A stretch of DNA of 64,000 bases from Argyresthia goedartella (GCA_949825045.1 OX463829.1:16152715-16216714); one strand, 5' to 3'. Shown: positions 20,485 through 33,424, counted from the first letter of the stretch. Notes: a model not told the origin generated them from the letters alone. Program-made: numbers and translations.

Positions 20485-21689
20485 CTGGAAGAAGGAACAT
20501 ACATTTAGATTCTTAGTAGGTTAAGACATGAAAAATTAAAAAAATCTCGGTAACCCCATTTTGACCGTCTGACTTAAGGTGAACACACACTTGTCCGAGT
20601 CGAGGGCGTCTATCTAGCCGAACGAAACAAAGACTTGCGATTCGAACAATTCGACGCGGCCATGCGCCGGTGTGTTAGGTTTCACAAGATTCCTTGTAGG
20701 GAGTTCTGGGATTCCTTTAGTTCGGCTGGTTCGTCGCGGTCGGCTCGGATAGGACAGTTTTGACATATTACATTTTGTAGCCATATCAAAAGTCAACTTT
20801 ATGATCCCAGGGTCAGCTTTCGTGTGTCAGCTAAAACAACGCTTCAAGAAACTAGGTACTAAGAATCTCTAACACAATGACTATAACTTAAAAATGTAAA
20901 ACCCCCGACACATGTAATGCAAAAAACCGCATTTAAAATGGCTAAACAGCTTCTGAGAAGTCCTCAAGCGTCAACCATTTTGGTTGCTGCAGCGCCCTCT
21001 GGTGGTCTACAACCGTAAAACATATCTAAGAACCTGCTCCGAAATTATAGCCGTTTAATGCATAACCACAACGAAGTCGGTCCAGGATATTTCCAGGACA
21101 ATGCTGACGAACAAACATTCACACAAACAATCTCTAACCCGCCCAAACGGATATTACCGCCACCACCGTTCCGTTCCGTCTGTCTCGGCGTATTGGGTAA
21201 AAAGGAGGCTGGATTGGATATACATACTCGTCCTAGTTTACATGCTGGCATAAATGGCACTTCTAGCTTAGAATACTAAATAGGATATTCACATTACGAA
21301 CATACGTACGCAGCACGCCGTGAAATAAAGATTTTTGCCATAAACAAGGCCAAAGAACAATGGAGTGTAATATTTTTAGTTTAATTCTCTTATTGTTCTT
21401 TTTCCAGGGTTTTCTAGTAAAGAAAAGAGATAAACCCAACAGAACAAGTAGGTACCTACTAAAGCAATTTATTTCTCGGAAGATACTTTTATCTAGTGTG
21501 TAAATCTTTTGAATATCAGGCAGGATATTAGGCGTGGAAAACAAAAAAACAGGTTTTCTATTGTTAATGTGTATAGTTGCTATTCAAATTCCAAACGTGT
21601 ACATCAAACAACCCGAATCCATACAGAATAAATAAACACATATATACGCAGGAAAAATAAAACAATTCAATATAAATAAATAATTTAAA
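20485..21689. other. Intron 1 sequence, left part
   Basis: No gene was recognised. GC-richer patches near 20580-20780 and 20990-21240 have short open frames without family resemblance. GCGCCCTCTGGTGG near 20991 resembles a motif at 10855. Confidence 0.35.
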
Positions 21690-21975
21690 ATAACGCCTCA
21701 TGAGTTGGCACGACTATACAACCCCCATACACCGGCCCCTCACATATTTATGCAATATTATAATATTTAAGTCATAACTTGTAATTTTTTATTAACAATG
21801 AAAGTAACCAAAATATATGAATTAAAAATAAAATAGAAACACTAAAAGAAACAACTACGCGAATAAACCACCCCGGGACATTGCCAAGGCTAAGGTTCCC
21901 ATGGCGCTTGCAGCATCTCCCCGCTGCACCGCCAGGGAGATCCTTTGCATCAGAAATGCCCCAGAGCGGTTGTCA
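21690..21975 (-). pseudogene. Possible LINE 3' end remnant
   Basis: On the minus strand a short frame (about 21955-21875) reads ISLAVQRGDAASAMGTLALA, like the C-terminus of some lepidopteran LINE polymerases. AT-rich sequence follows it, as a 3' UTR would. No RT motif remains. The plus-strand frame over the same bases shows no family resemblance. Recognition rests on one short peptide and is weak. Confidence 0.3.
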
Positions 21976-23055
21976 AATGATGTCATGTCATGTCAATTTA
22001 TGCAATAGATTTTATTTGGCGTCTTTTCGCACTTTGCCAACTGATGGGACTACAAAACTGGTAGGTGTATCAAATTACGTATTCGCACTACATCCAATCC
22101 AAAAAGTGGTAACATTGTCACATGTCATTGTTCGCCAAACAATACCTTCACATCAACATACATGGACGCGAATTATTTCAAATTATAAACTCGACACTAC
22201 ACTTACCAACGACGCACAGTCCATTGCTGTTTCAGTGAGTAATTATGCGATAATACTAGGTTTTAAAACAGCGATGGATGCGGAAGTTAGCGATGTGATG
22301 TACTCGGCGACGTTGGGTGATATAAGTTCGTTGGATTGCGAAAGATATGACACTGCAGTAAATACTAGGACATACATACATTATATCTCAGTGAAGGTCA
22401 TTTGGCGATGTGGGTATTGTTGCGAGCAGATTTCTAGTATTTAAAGTCAATGTGTTATGTTGTTTATGTAAAGTCGTCGTTATAAATATATAAGATTTCT
22501 GTTGACCTAACTATTTCACCGCTAGACGAAACCTAGGGTTTAGGTTATGTATTAAAAATATGCATAATTCAATAACTGGCATGGCATCTAGGTAAAAAGT
22601 TGTTTTAATAAAGAAATAAAAAGTAGTGTTGATATTAAATATGTATTATTTTGTAATCTGAAGGTTAATTGGAGGTCAATTCAGTATGCATAATATTTTC
22701 AAAGTCATCAAAGTTAGAATTTCGAGATAGTTGTGTTCTTAAAGAAATGGCGTGATTACCACCAAAAAACAATACAAGATTACTGAAATTTCCGTCAAAA
22801 ACAGAATGTCCTTATCCAAAATTTCCTTCGCCGTTAAGTAGTCTGTCCTGTAAATCTGTTAAATGTCAATAGCTTTCCCGCCAGTCAATAACACGATTGC
22901 CAATCAGAACGTAAACAAATATTTAAAAGCGAAATCCTTTCGAGCGAGTATAATATATAAGAGTATACAAGTACAAGGCAATCGTGCCTAGTGTAATAAA
23001 GGGGCTCAAGGTCCACTCAGGTTCAAGAATAGGCCACTTAATAGTACATTATTGG
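21976..23055. other. Intron 1 sequence, middle part
   Basis: No gene supported. The plus-strand open frame to 22444 has no recognisable motif and ordinary composition for non-coding DNA. A fragment related to the terminus of the MITE-like element at 1155 occurs near 22826. Confidence 0.35.
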
Positions 23056-23313
23056 CGACCCGAATGGCCGAGTCGGCAGTGACCCTGCCTTCGAAGCCAA
23101 GGGTCCCGGGTTCGAGTCCCGGGGGGGGGGGGGGGGGGGCAAATATTTGTTTGATGAGAACGGATGTTTGTACCCTAGTGATGGTTGTTTATCTATCTAA
23201 GTATAGTATTATCTATATAAGTATGTGTATCGTTGTCTAGTACCCAAGATACAGGGAATCCTAGTTTGGGGCTAGATCAATGTGTGTAAATAGTGTCCAA
23301 GGTATTATATTAT
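23056..23313 (+). mobile_element. tRNA-derived SINE, family A, second copy
   Basis: Nearly the same as 20029-20280 through head, B box and core. A run of about 19 G (about 23121-23139) follows the B box where the other copies have GGTGGGGGC. The tail is (ATTAT)n. The G run may be a real expansion or an assembly artefact. Confidence 0.87.
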
Positions 23314-23387
23314 GAAACAAGGGAGCAAAGTTGGTCATAACCACGTCATAACATAACATACGAGAGCAGAAGAACCGATTATGTTAT

Positions 23388-23585
23388 TTTATCTACACAC
23401 GTATCATAAACCCTCTTTACTCCGTGCAAAAACCACACGTTACAACCAGCATAATGATAAACTTATTGGTAAAAACTCATTTCTTATCTGAATATTGATA
23501 CATTATGATGACCATAATGTACCAAAATTTGTCAAATTATGACATTCAAATTTCCAACGCCGACGCCCACCTGCGAGCCGCTCCT
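23388..23585 (+). mobile_element. Foldback element, one arm
   Basis: It starts TTTATCTACACACGTATCAT and matches the left arm of the complete foldback element at 33848-34516 through the internal palindrome region (CATTATG...CATAATG) and CCGACGCCCAC. The right arm is missing. Confidence 0.65.
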
Positions 23586-24726
23586 TGTTAACCTTCTCTA
23601 GCCAGTCGTGTCTGTTTGCTTACGCTTCGCTCTGCTCCTCTCCGGTTAGCTTCTTGAACGTTCTAACCTAACCTATAACACGATGGACAAGAAGCCACAA
23701 TAACCTACTCTAGCCAGTTTAATATTGAAGTTGCCCACTCTGTATTTCTAGTCGCTCACTTTGGTTCAATTTGGTCGCACAGCTAGAATTTTCCGCCGCT
23801 CAAGTTATTAAAACAGTATCTCATCAACAGTCGCTAATTTGTTTTTTTATCCGATCATTTTATAATTCCCCATTTAAAGCCATATCCATTACCACACTTG
23901 TACGGTAATATTTATTACAAAATGCGTGTATAATAAGCAGCATAATACTAAAACCAACGTCATAAGGGTCGGGTCACCTTAGGAGCAAGTATGTTGAAAA
24001 ACCTTTAACATTTTGGCATCCTTCATAGTGGGTTTTCTATAGTTTTACAACTGCTATTATTTGGGACCTGTGCTATTTATACGAAGGTATTTACGGAAAA
24101 ACTGTAAATCAATGTAATTAGTCCATCATTGATCAGTGAAGAGTTATTTTAGAGCATCTTCTTTTGCTCAATTTACTGGAATATTTTTGTTGTTATGCAT
24201 GTTCAATAAATAATTACATATATTTTTTCGTTCAAAAACAACCATCCGTAAGTTACAGTTCAAAACTTTTGATCAAGTGACGTCACGAGGGGTGTTATTT
24301 GAAACATTATTTCAATAAGTAAGAAGTCATCCAATACAAGAAATAATCAAATTAGTTAAATAACTAATAACCTGCATATCAAAATACTGATTTGCACAGA
24401 AAATATCCCTCATATTTGCTGCGGTAGCTTAGCTTCGTATTAGGTTCAACATGTAAGAACAACAAAAATAAGTAAAACATAAACACTTAAGTACTCATTA
24501 AACATTTAAAACATAAAAAGTTTTTGCTGATGCTATTTTTCTGCGCAAATCAGTATTTTTAATGTGCCATTAAATACCAGCCGTTAAAATGACGCATAAT
24601 TTTCATAATTATGCCTTAAAATTATATAAAAAGTTATACGTATATTTATTTAGAAAAAAGAAACCCACTGGGGACGCATACGTGGACTTATCCCTACATG
24701 CTGAAGAAGAAGAAGAAATAACTTAC
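23586..24726. other. Intron 1 sequence, right part
   Basis: AT-rich. No gene, SINE or complete element was recognised. Confidence 0.4.
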
Positions 24727-24826
24727 GCCAAGCAGCATAGACATCGTTCATGGTATCACCAGGTGACTCGCTGTTCCTGGAGCTCCTCAACTCTACGCTC
24801 TCCATAGTCCTTTGGGGCGAGCTCAT
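24727..24826 (-). CDS. EML-like host gene, first coding exon
   Basis: The ATG at 24826 opens 33 codons and ends at GCTTGGC/GTAAGT, a strong donor, in phase 1. Exon 2 begins with the two bases needed. The peptide is Ser- and Glu-rich (SPQRTMESVELRSSRNSESP) and ends NDVYAAW. An alternative in-frame start nine bases upstream would be GTG and is not expected in an animal gene. Sequence above 24827 would be 5' UTR and promoter. No TATA box is obvious. The start is chosen because it is the first ATG in a frame that splices correctly. Alternatively an upstream exon may exist. Confidence 0.58.
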
Positions 24827-26300
24827 GATGATCACAAGTTACACTGGGCTTGGCCACGTGACAAGGGCAAAGTCATTTCACAGTCACTGCGCGTTTTAGG
24901 ATCATGAAGTTAGTAGGTAGTAGGTAGGTATTAAGATGTAATTCTGTTTCATATTTGTTTTTCATCACCTCTTTTCCATAAATAGCAAAATAGGTTTCTC
25001 GTGTAAAATACTCCTGGACATAGATGCTTCCTTATACTCGACGGACATATAAATATATTCCAGACAATGTCCAATTTTCTGACATCTTAAATAAAGTCAT
25101 TTGATGTCTTTGGCGAGACCGACGAACAAGACCTGTCATTTGGCAACAACAAACAAAAGATAATTTTTGTTTTGGTTTATATCGACAACTTACTTCTCGC
25201 GGTATCCTCTGCTCCCTTATTCAGTAAACTATTATGTATAGGTAACTGTTTTGTGATTATTACGACCGGTGACCTCAGACTCTTGGTCATGACGACCCCG
25301 GATATTCTTTCGGATCTTTGTGTTTCCTTTCCTCGACTGACTTTGGTTTCAAACCGAAAACCCGAACGAAATCATCGGAAATCATGAAAAAAAAAACATC
25401 ATCCTTGCGTGTCCCAGTTCTGTTAAAAAGTGGTACTCAAGTTTTCTCTAATGATGAACGTCGAAGATTACTATAGGGTCAAGCAGTTGAACAAATAAAG
25501 CCTGAATTATCACTGACGCATAAATGAAAGTCATGGCGAATCAACGCATCTGTCAAAGATTTCAGAACTATTTTTTTTTATTAGCTGTCAGGAAACCCCC
25601 TATAAAACAAAGTTTTTTTATTGTTACCTACTTGTACAGCCGACATTATTTTTTGGCTAGCAAAAATATATGTCAAAGATCATGCAACGATAAGGGACAA
25701 GCCCGTCACCGCTAATCCAAATTGATTCTCAGGTCATTGCTCCCAATAACTGTTTGCTAAAGAAGAAAGTACATTTGTTTTTTATAGAGAACTGCTAACA
25801 TGGTCGTGTACAGTTACAGAACATGTCTAAATATTCGATTACCATCAAGACCAAGAAATTGGAAATAAAATGAAAGTATCAAGACCATTTTCGGTTACAT
25901 GGTTTAGCTTTATATAAAGCATTACTTCGATATTGGAAAGTAGGTATGTATAAGTACCATTCTGAGAGAATGTTGAGTAAGTATTTTGCTTTTATATCGC
26001 AGGTAAAATATATCATGGTATCCTTCTTCTCCTGTGAAAGAATAAATATTGAAATTACCGGTTTTCTAATGACTCTAGTTCTACGAAAATGGAATCAGGC
26101 TACGAAGTAAGTCGAATTCTGTTAAATTTAGTAGTAACCATCTAATGTTACCTCAGCCACAGAATACATTATAGTACAATTCATACTTCTTTAGTGCAAA
26201 CAGATAATTAAAAACGTTACATCAAGAGAAAAAATAGTATAAGGGCGAGGTTATCTTTAAAAATACATTTCTGCCAGAAAACCAAGGCATGATAGGAAAA
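24827..26300. other. Region upstream of the EML-like first exon
   Basis: AT-rich with no supported gene. It would contain the promoter of the EML-like gene if the exon at 24826 is really the first. Nothing specific was seen. Confidence 0.35.
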
Positions 26301-26309
26301 TGTATAATG

Positions 26310-26770
26310 AAAGGGTAGGCGGTGCGGTGCACAATATCATAAATAATCTTTAATAAAACATGTAAGTAAATTAATTATGAAATACGGAATTTATATCAAA
26401 CTACTTAATAAGTACCAAAAATCCCTATACATGTACACCGTACATTTAAAGTTTATATATGATAATAATAAACATACTATAACTAACTAACTATCACGAA
26501 AGAGAGAGGAAGTGCTCTTTTACCCGGTTTTTGAAAGAGAAAAGACATCTCCTGAAGAGCAAGAAGTGCTTTCCACAGTCGGACCGCCTGCAACCTGAAG
26601 GAGTGCTCAGCCGAGGTGTTATGCCTTGGAGTGGCTAAGAGAGAAACTGTGTGAGATCTCCGGTGCCGATCTCCTGAAGTACGAAGCCGTATCGTCTCAA
26701 CAAACGCAAGCCATTGCGAACTCCTGCGTGAGTATTTGTACCCAAAATGCACACACATCGGCCTTAGCTT
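26310..26770 (-). pseudogene. 3' fragment of a LINE polymerase
   Basis: The minus-strand frame 26758-26483 (HRRSHTVSLLATPRHNTSAE, FRLQAVRLWKALL) aligns with the C-terminus of the LINE at 43735-46184. A frameshift near 26530 moves the shared end (KEHFLSLS then stop) into another frame. The following 26480-26310 is its AT-rich 3' UTR. It is a 5'-truncated dead copy of that family, on the opposite strand. Confidence 0.7.
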
Positions 26771-26901
26771 GAAGATGGAAACCTTAGCTTTCCATCTTCA
26801 AGCTTTATGTTATGACGAAACAATTATAGTAGTTTATGTGACTGCTACATAATATCACTCGAGAGTTTTAATGCCTAATTATGTACAGTTACATACACTA
26901 G

Positions 26902-27241
26902 TTTATCTACACACATATCATAAGCTCTCTTTGATGTGTTCAGAAACCGCATGTTTGACCGGCATTGTGGCTCTGCAGTTGTTTAGCTTGTTCTGTCGGC
27001 AGGCGGGCGTCGGCGTTCGAAATTTGAATGTCAGTACCAAATTCCCAGACAAACTAGGAGCGGCACGCAGGCGGGCGTCGGCGTTCGAAATTTGAATGTC
27101 ATGTAGAAAAATTACACATTATGGTCATAATGTGTAATTTCAGATAAGAAATGAGTTTTTACCAAGTAGTTTAACATTATGCTGATCGTAACCTGCGGTT
27201 TTTGTACGCAGTAAAGAGGGTTTATGATACGAGCGTAGATA
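26902..27241. mobile_element. Foldback element, second copy
   Basis: Left part TTTATCTACACACATATCAT (26902) and right part ending GGGTTTATGATACGAGCGTAGATAA (27241) are inverted relative to each other. Inside are GGCGTCGGCGTTCGAAATTTG, present twice, and the palindrome ATTACACATTATGGTCATAATGTGTAAT. A TTTATGTGACTGCTACATAA palindrome half lies just before it at 26832. Same family as 33848-34516. No coding capacity. Confidence 0.65.
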
Positions 27242-27339
27242 AAATTAATTTTATTCCATATTTCAATAAACCCATAGAGCTTTAGAACTAGAAATACTTA
27301 CCTATAACATTAAGATAAGATATCTCATGACTTGCTAAG

Positions 27340-27605
27340 AGGAGTTCCGTGGTCTGATGGGTTTCACGCTTGCTTCTCAAACAGGAGATGCAGGTTCGAT
27401 TGGTGACCATGTACCAATGAGATATATAATTTATCTTAAGTACATTATACGGACGTTCTAACGATGATGGAAAACATCGCGAGGAAACCTTCATTACTAC
27501 ATAGCTGCGGCGATGGGCTAGCCTGTCACGCAAAATGGAGTATTAAATAACTGGCTCAAAGTGGGCACGATTGTGCTCCTGCCACCCCGAATGAGAAAAG
27601 GCGTG
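27340..27605 (+). mobile_element. tRNA-derived SINE, family C
   Basis: The head has an A-box-like TGGTCTGATGGG and B box GGTTCGATTGG. The body contains ATTATACGGACGTTCTAACG, a CATCGCGAGGAAACC block and CTGCGGCGATGGGCTAGCC. An inverted copy of the body lies at 40930-41085. The end is not sharply defined. Confidence 0.65.
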
Positions 27606-28229
27606 ACGCTATGTTATGTTGCTAAGAGGGGGAAACACATAAAAGTACAATCGTCGAGTTAATTCAACTTTATAAATCACTTCCTTTTGGCAACAAATAT
27701 AATGATCTCCAAAATATTTTTTTCCTACCCAAAATGGATAAATGAACACCAAAAGTTGCAAAAAATATCAGGGCAAAATACTGCGGTAGCTTAAGTGAAG
27801 GGTAAAGGGGGTGAGCGAAGCGAAGCCCCCTTTATCCTTCGTGTTAGGTTGAACATGTAAGAACAACAAAAAATACTTAAACATAAACTTAAGTATACAA
27901 AACATAAAAAGAAGTTTGGTGATCATTTAACCAAACACAATTTGGTGGACATTTATCCATACTGGCAGTCATTTCGAATTTATTGGTAGTAAAATAGGTG
28001 CGTTTTTGGTAATCGTTTAAATATAAGCCCTTCCTTTTATTCACACCACCGCGGATCTCTGAACCATAATATCTCTTGTATCTAAATCGCCAGACAGGAA
28101 CCCGACACGAGATCACGAGATCACACGCATCAGAAAGTTCACCTTCTAATGTTCGTGGGAACAAAACAAATGATGGTATAATCGCGATTATGGTGGGCAT
28201 TCTGTTGTACTTATGACTCTAGTTTTCAG
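27606..28229. other. AT-rich sequence without gene
   Basis: No gene recognised. GGGGGTGAGCGAAGCGAAGCCCCC near 27806 is a short palindrome often found in insect repeats. Confidence 0.35.
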
Positions 28230-30690
28230 GATTCCGTACCTCAAGAACGAAAAACGGAACCATTCTAATCATAGAATCACTCGTGTGTCTGTCCGTCCGT
28301 GTGTACAAGTATATTAAATGGCTGAATTATCGACCGATTAAGTTGAAATTGAAGTTGGTTGAGGTTTGTGTTAAGTTAACAAATGAATTTGGGGGCCCCA
28401 AGAGGGGAGCAAATCAGAAAATAAAAATAAAAATATTCTGAAACTGTATCGTGTGGCCTGTCAAGTGAAAGAGCTTGTTGGGGGGATTGCGTTTTTTTTC
28501 ATAATTTTGATATAGGTACTTGAATAAAAAAAAACAACATAGCGAGCGACAATGCGAGGGCTCCGCACAAATCGCATTTTTAGGGTTTCGTACCAAAAAA
28601 GGAAAAAAGGAACCATTATAGGATCACTGCGTGTGGTCCGTCTGTCCGTCCTCAAGACCCTTTTTCTCAGGAACGCATGGAGGATCACGTTGAAATTAAT
28701 ATCGATTGATCAGGTCTGTAGTATCTAGAAGATGTAAAAAAAACTTATAGGTCAACGCAATCAAAAGATACCGCCACCATATAAGTCACAATTTTTGAAA
28801 TTGCCTAATATTCCCAAGGGAATCAAAACCTATAGGGTACTTTCCGTTAACCCAGAATAATGAAATTTGGCACGAAGCGTATAGCAGAAGTAAAGAGAAA
28901 ATGCGAAAACTGTAAATTTCAGTATGACTGCCTGTCCGTCTGTAAATAACCTTTTGCTTAGGAACTTGTAGAGGTATCAAGTTGAAATTAATATCAGTCT
29001 GTAGTTTCCTGAAGTTGTAAAAAAAATGAACTCATTTGACCTATGTCAATCAAACTATACAGACCTTACAGTTATTATTTGAATTCGCTATTCTTTATAT
29101 CACATATTCTTTGTGAAGCAACTAAATATTTACGTTTTTGGATTTTTCTTTTATTTGTGATATAAGACATTGATTCTTGCCAAAGGGCATGTAACATTTT
29201 TGGCATACTGACTGCCAAAAAACATGATTTTTGCAGCCAGTGATGAAACGGGTGCCGATCGATACACTTTATTTTACAAACAAATGTGTGTAATGAAAAA
29301 CTTCCAAAACTATATAATTTTCCAGAAATCTGGCTCCAATGGGCGACAAAAACAACGTGTTTGCACTTTGAACTCCGATTTCTCGCAAAGGATATGCGTT
29401 GTGGGACAGTGAGTGGCACCTTTGGCCGCGGCTGTGCTCCCGCTTGGTGGCGCTGGCGTCGTTGGAGGCAAAGAGTTTCATTCATTCATTAATTCAAGGT
29501 TAGTTAGAAACTGGCAAAATTAACCTCAAATGGGGTTAGCACGCCATGAATTATAAGAAGAAGTAAATTGAATTAAACGACTTTGCAGCCTTCAACTATA
29601 ACAGCATCATCATCATCAATGAGCTTTAGAGATTGGGTGCCATGAGAGAAAGGCCAGTTTTTTGTGCGGTGGTACGGAACCCTTCGTGAGCGAGACCGAC
29701 TAGCACTTAGCCGGTTTTATTATAATACAATACACATAACATGATTGGATTGTTCATACCTTAGCCATAAAATAATTAGATAAGCTAGGTCTACTGTACG
29801 CGTTGAGTTTAGATATGTTGAAAGGAAATACCTTAGCCTATAAAAGACACGGGTATACACCTATAGAGATAGGTCTATATTATATTAGACATACGTCTTA
29901 AAAGACATGTGGAAGCCAGGTCAGAAGGGAATGCAAAAACTGGCCAAGAGCGAGTTGGACTCGCGCATCGAGGGTTCCGCCGAATAAGTAGTAAGTAACT
30001 AACAAATTTACGGTTTTCAGATTTGTTCCTTTACTTGTGCTAAAAGACATTGCTTCGTGCCAAATTTCATGATTCTAGGTCAACGGAAAGTACCCTATAG
30101 GTTTTGATTCCCTTGTGAATATTAGGCAAATTCAGCAAAATTGTGACATATGGCGGTATATTTTTATTGCGATGACATATAAGTTTGTTATTTTCACAAG
30201 TTTAAGGGAATACAGACTTGAGTAATAGAAAATAATTTCAACGTGATAACTCCATGCGTTCCTGAGTAAATAGGTCTTGACAGATGGACAGGCAACAAAA
30301 ATTTATAGCTTTCGGATTTTTCCCAAGCAAGGTTTATATCACAAGTAAACTTGTGCTATAAAACCTTGCTTTGTGCCAATTATCATGATTCTAGGTCAAC
30401 GAAAAGTAACCTATAGGTTTTGATTCCCTTGTGAATCATATCAAGCAATTTCAGCAAAATTGTGACATATATATATCTTTTGACTGCGTTGAACTATAGG
30501 TTCGGTTTTTTTACAACTTTAACAGACCACAGACTTGAGCAACTTGTGTTAATTTCAATTTGATATCTTCACGCCTTCCTGGAAAAAGTGTCTTTACAGA
30601 CGGCCAGACATACGGACAACGAAGTGATCTTATGAGGGTTTTTTTTTTATTTTTAGGTACGGAACCCTCAAAAACGGAGACGGATGGACA
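28230..30690. repeat. Cluster of degenerate dispersed repeats
   Basis: Modules recur in both orientations: GGTTCCGTACC, TCTGTCCGTCC, CTTTTTCTCAGGAACGC, TCCCTTGTGAATATTAGGC and CCTATAGGTTTTGATTCCC (direct near 30090 and 30410, inverted near 28810-28850). Spacing between modules is similar from copy to copy. They are old copies of one non-autonomous lepidopteran-type repeat; fragments also occur near 18215, 41835 and 42275. No coding capacity was found in the block. Confidence 0.6.
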
Positions 30691-31167
30691 GACGAACAGG
30701 ACATATTACTAAGCCTCCGCTTTGGTTTCGGAAACCTATAAACTACCCACGCCGCGCCGCCACTTGGCTCGTACTGGATAGTTAACGTCCCATTCGGTGG
30801 CAAGCCTTGTCCACTTCAGGGGGTTTATGCGGCAGACATGACCGGTCCAGTCCCATTTTAGGCTAGTTCTTTGCGCCTACGTCAGCAATGCTAATGATGG
30901 AGCGTGGCGTCATGTTCCTAACGTGATCCGTCGGTCTAACACCTGTGTGTTATGCTTCGCTCCATTGCTCTTTGGCAAACCTTGAGCCTGGACTTCTGGT
31001 TCTCCGTTAGCGACCAAGTCTGAGCACCGTCCGTTGGGGTAGGCAGAACACACAAACACATGTTGAGGAGTTTGCGCTTCAGTGATAATGGAAGGTTGCC
31101 CTTCATCAGCTTCTTCATAGACCAGCTCTTCCAGGCTCTCTATACACGTCTGTCGATTTGATGACGA

Positions 31168-31375
31168 CCCCTGTGGCGCTGCGGTTGTGGCTGTGCCTAC
31201 CATGCGAAAGATCCCGGGTTCGATCCCCGAATGGCAATAAAGAAAAGGAAAACCTCAGGTCTTGGATGTTCATATGTGTGTCATATCGCTGTTTCTGCTT
31301 CCCACACAGGGAATCCTAGTGTGGGGCCAGACGCAATGTATGTGCCTGTATATAAATGTTTAGATTTTTATTTAT
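31168..31375 (+). mobile_element. tRNA-derived SINE, family B
   Basis: The head contains a B box (GGGTTCGATCCCC) and GTGGCGCTGCGG as an A-box region. The body has the CACAGGGAATCCTAGTGTGG core near 31306, then ATGTATGTGCCTGTATATAA and an AT tail. Truncated copies lie at 42480 and, inverted, at the right end of the window. Confidence 0.8.
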
Positions 31376-31858
31376 TTATGTAGAATAGACTAGAATATCC
31401 CCATAATAGGCCATCTGCCACCGACGACAATGCCTGTCCTGCCTGGGTTGGCTTATATGGGACCGCTAGCTGTTTGAATACCTCCTCGAGGCTGCCTCCA
31501 TGGGTAAGCAATAAAATGTTTAATTAATGACAAATACATATTCATCCATTTCCTAAACAGCTCTATAGTACAGATGAACAAGGATCTATTCGCAAACAAA
31601 CGAGCAGTAACGAAACTTTACGATCGGAATCTATAATTTTAATGCAGAATAACTCAATCCCGAAAACAGTGTGAATTCTGAAGGGATCAAAAGTTACTAA
31701 CTAAGCTCTTGTGCTAGCCTTAGATACGAAATTCAAACTCGCCTTTTTAATTAGTTGTGTCGCCTCTGAAAGCAGTCTGAGTCTACTGAAATGAAGAGAC
31801 GATCTACAAAAACAGTGAAGTTTTTTTCATACGCTTCGTCAACATAACATCAATAACC

Positions 31859-31996
31859 GTCAATAGATCCTCGTCAAGTTCTACAACCTACAGAGGTTGA
31901 TCAGGTCAATAGATCCTCGTCAAGTTCTACAACCTACAGAGGTTGATCAGGTCAATAGATCCTCGTCAAGTTCTACAACCTACAGAGGTTGATCAG
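31859..31996. repeat. Three perfect copies of a 46-bp unit
   Basis: Units begin at 31859, 31905 and 31951 (GTCAATAGATCCTCGTCAAG...) and appear identical by eye. Each holds the near-palindrome AACCTACAGAGGTT. Identity implies recent duplication. No reading frame is favoured. Confidence 0.85.
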
Positions 31997-32439
31997 GTCG
32001 ATTGATCGTTCATTCAAACTGGGATGCGCACAGTTTGTCAATGAGGAGCAGGACGAACGAATGTCATCATAGGACGTGACGATGACGCGGCAAGCCGGAA
32101 ATGCTTAGATAATCTGATAGATATCCATAGATTGACTCTTTGAGTAATAATGTAAGGCTTGAATAGGAGGACTAGTCTCTCTAATAAAGTAGTAATCTCT
32201 AAATGTATTCAAAATCCGGCTAAAGAAGCACTATCTCTCCCTTTACGGTTAGATTAAATACATATATATATATGGTTACGTTAAGTAATTGTGTAAGCAG
32301 ACTATTTTTAGCAATTATCAGTAATATTTTGTTTGTAGTTTATATTACTCGTAGTACATAAAGAGTTTTATTGTACGCGCGGTCTTCCCCCGCTCAACCA
32401 TCACCTTTCCTATCCATCATGGTTTGCTGGAAGAAATCT
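31997..32439. other. AT-rich sequence without gene
   Basis: No gene recognised. It contains another GAGTAATAATGTA motif near 32141 and a (TA)n run near 32265. Confidence 0.35.
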
Positions 32440-32855
32440 CTTTTTACAAGCTTTTATTTAGTTTCACCTGTCCCGTTGACTGTGTGTGTCTGTCTGTCTG
32501 TAAACAAATCTTGCAAGTTAAATTTGATCCACTTCCCGGTTTACGATTGAGCTGAAATTTTGCATGCATGCATAGGTCGGATGACAATGCAATATTATTA
32601 TGACATAGAGCTGATCTGATCATGGAGCTGGAAGGTGGCCATAGGAACTCCGTCATTAAACGACGGAACCTCATCGAGTTTGGGCTCGTTTAATTTGTCT
32701 TGACGAGTACTTTGACACTAGATGGTAACCAGGGTCTGATGATGGAGCTGGAAGGTGGCCCATAGGAACTCCATAATTAAACGACGCAACCCCATCGACT
32801 TTGGGCTCCTTTAATTTGTCTTGACGAGTACTTTGATACTAGATGTCCGACCCCA
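32440..32855 (+). repeat. Dispersed repeat with tandem 3' duplication
   Basis: The block AAGCTTTTATTTAG, CTGTCTGTCTGT, CTTGCAAGTTAAATTTGATC and GAGCTGAAATTTTGCATGC is shared with 33425-33605. Here it is followed by two copies of a unit of about 120 bp (from about 32613 and 32736), each with GGAGCTGGAAGGTGG, AACTCC, a GGGCTC...TTTAATTTGTCTTGACGAG block and ACTAGATG. Confidence 0.65.
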
Positions 32856-33424
32856 AAGCCGAGTTAAGTCTTTAGCAGGTCTTCAAATCGAAGAAATTGA
32901 CTGCTCGAAGTTGACTTCGAAGAAACCTTGTAATGTTGATGCATTAAAAGAAATGGATAGAATGAGAAACGTTACAAATAAATAACTGGTGATTACATAA
33001 CTAATTTAAACATTATTTTACCTTACTTATATTTGTAATATGTAAAAAAAAAACATATATAAATAAATAAAATACATAAACTTTAAGTGCTCAAAGCAGC
33101 ACAAATTATGATGGTATGATTAAGAACATTTAGCACCTTCTTTTCCTCTCGCTATCACAATGTAACACGCTTTTATTTATAAAATTGGGACTGTGTTAAA
33201 AACGGGAAGATTTAACAATTAAAGTGTAAAGGTTTTAATGTTAAAAATATATAATTATGTACGGTATGTACTTATTTTGTCGTAGGAGAAGAAGCTTAAT
33301 TATCGTTAAAGGTTACAATGAACTTATAAAGTGATATATTTGTTATTGGAGTTAATTTATTTTAAACTTTTTAGTTCATTTTTGATAAAAGCTTGTTTTT
33401 AAAAAAGGTATTTTTTCTTTATTT

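Noticed and set aside
23121..23139. G-quadruplex regulator
   Set aside because: A plain G run inside a SINE head where other copies have a few G. More likely expansion or assembly error.
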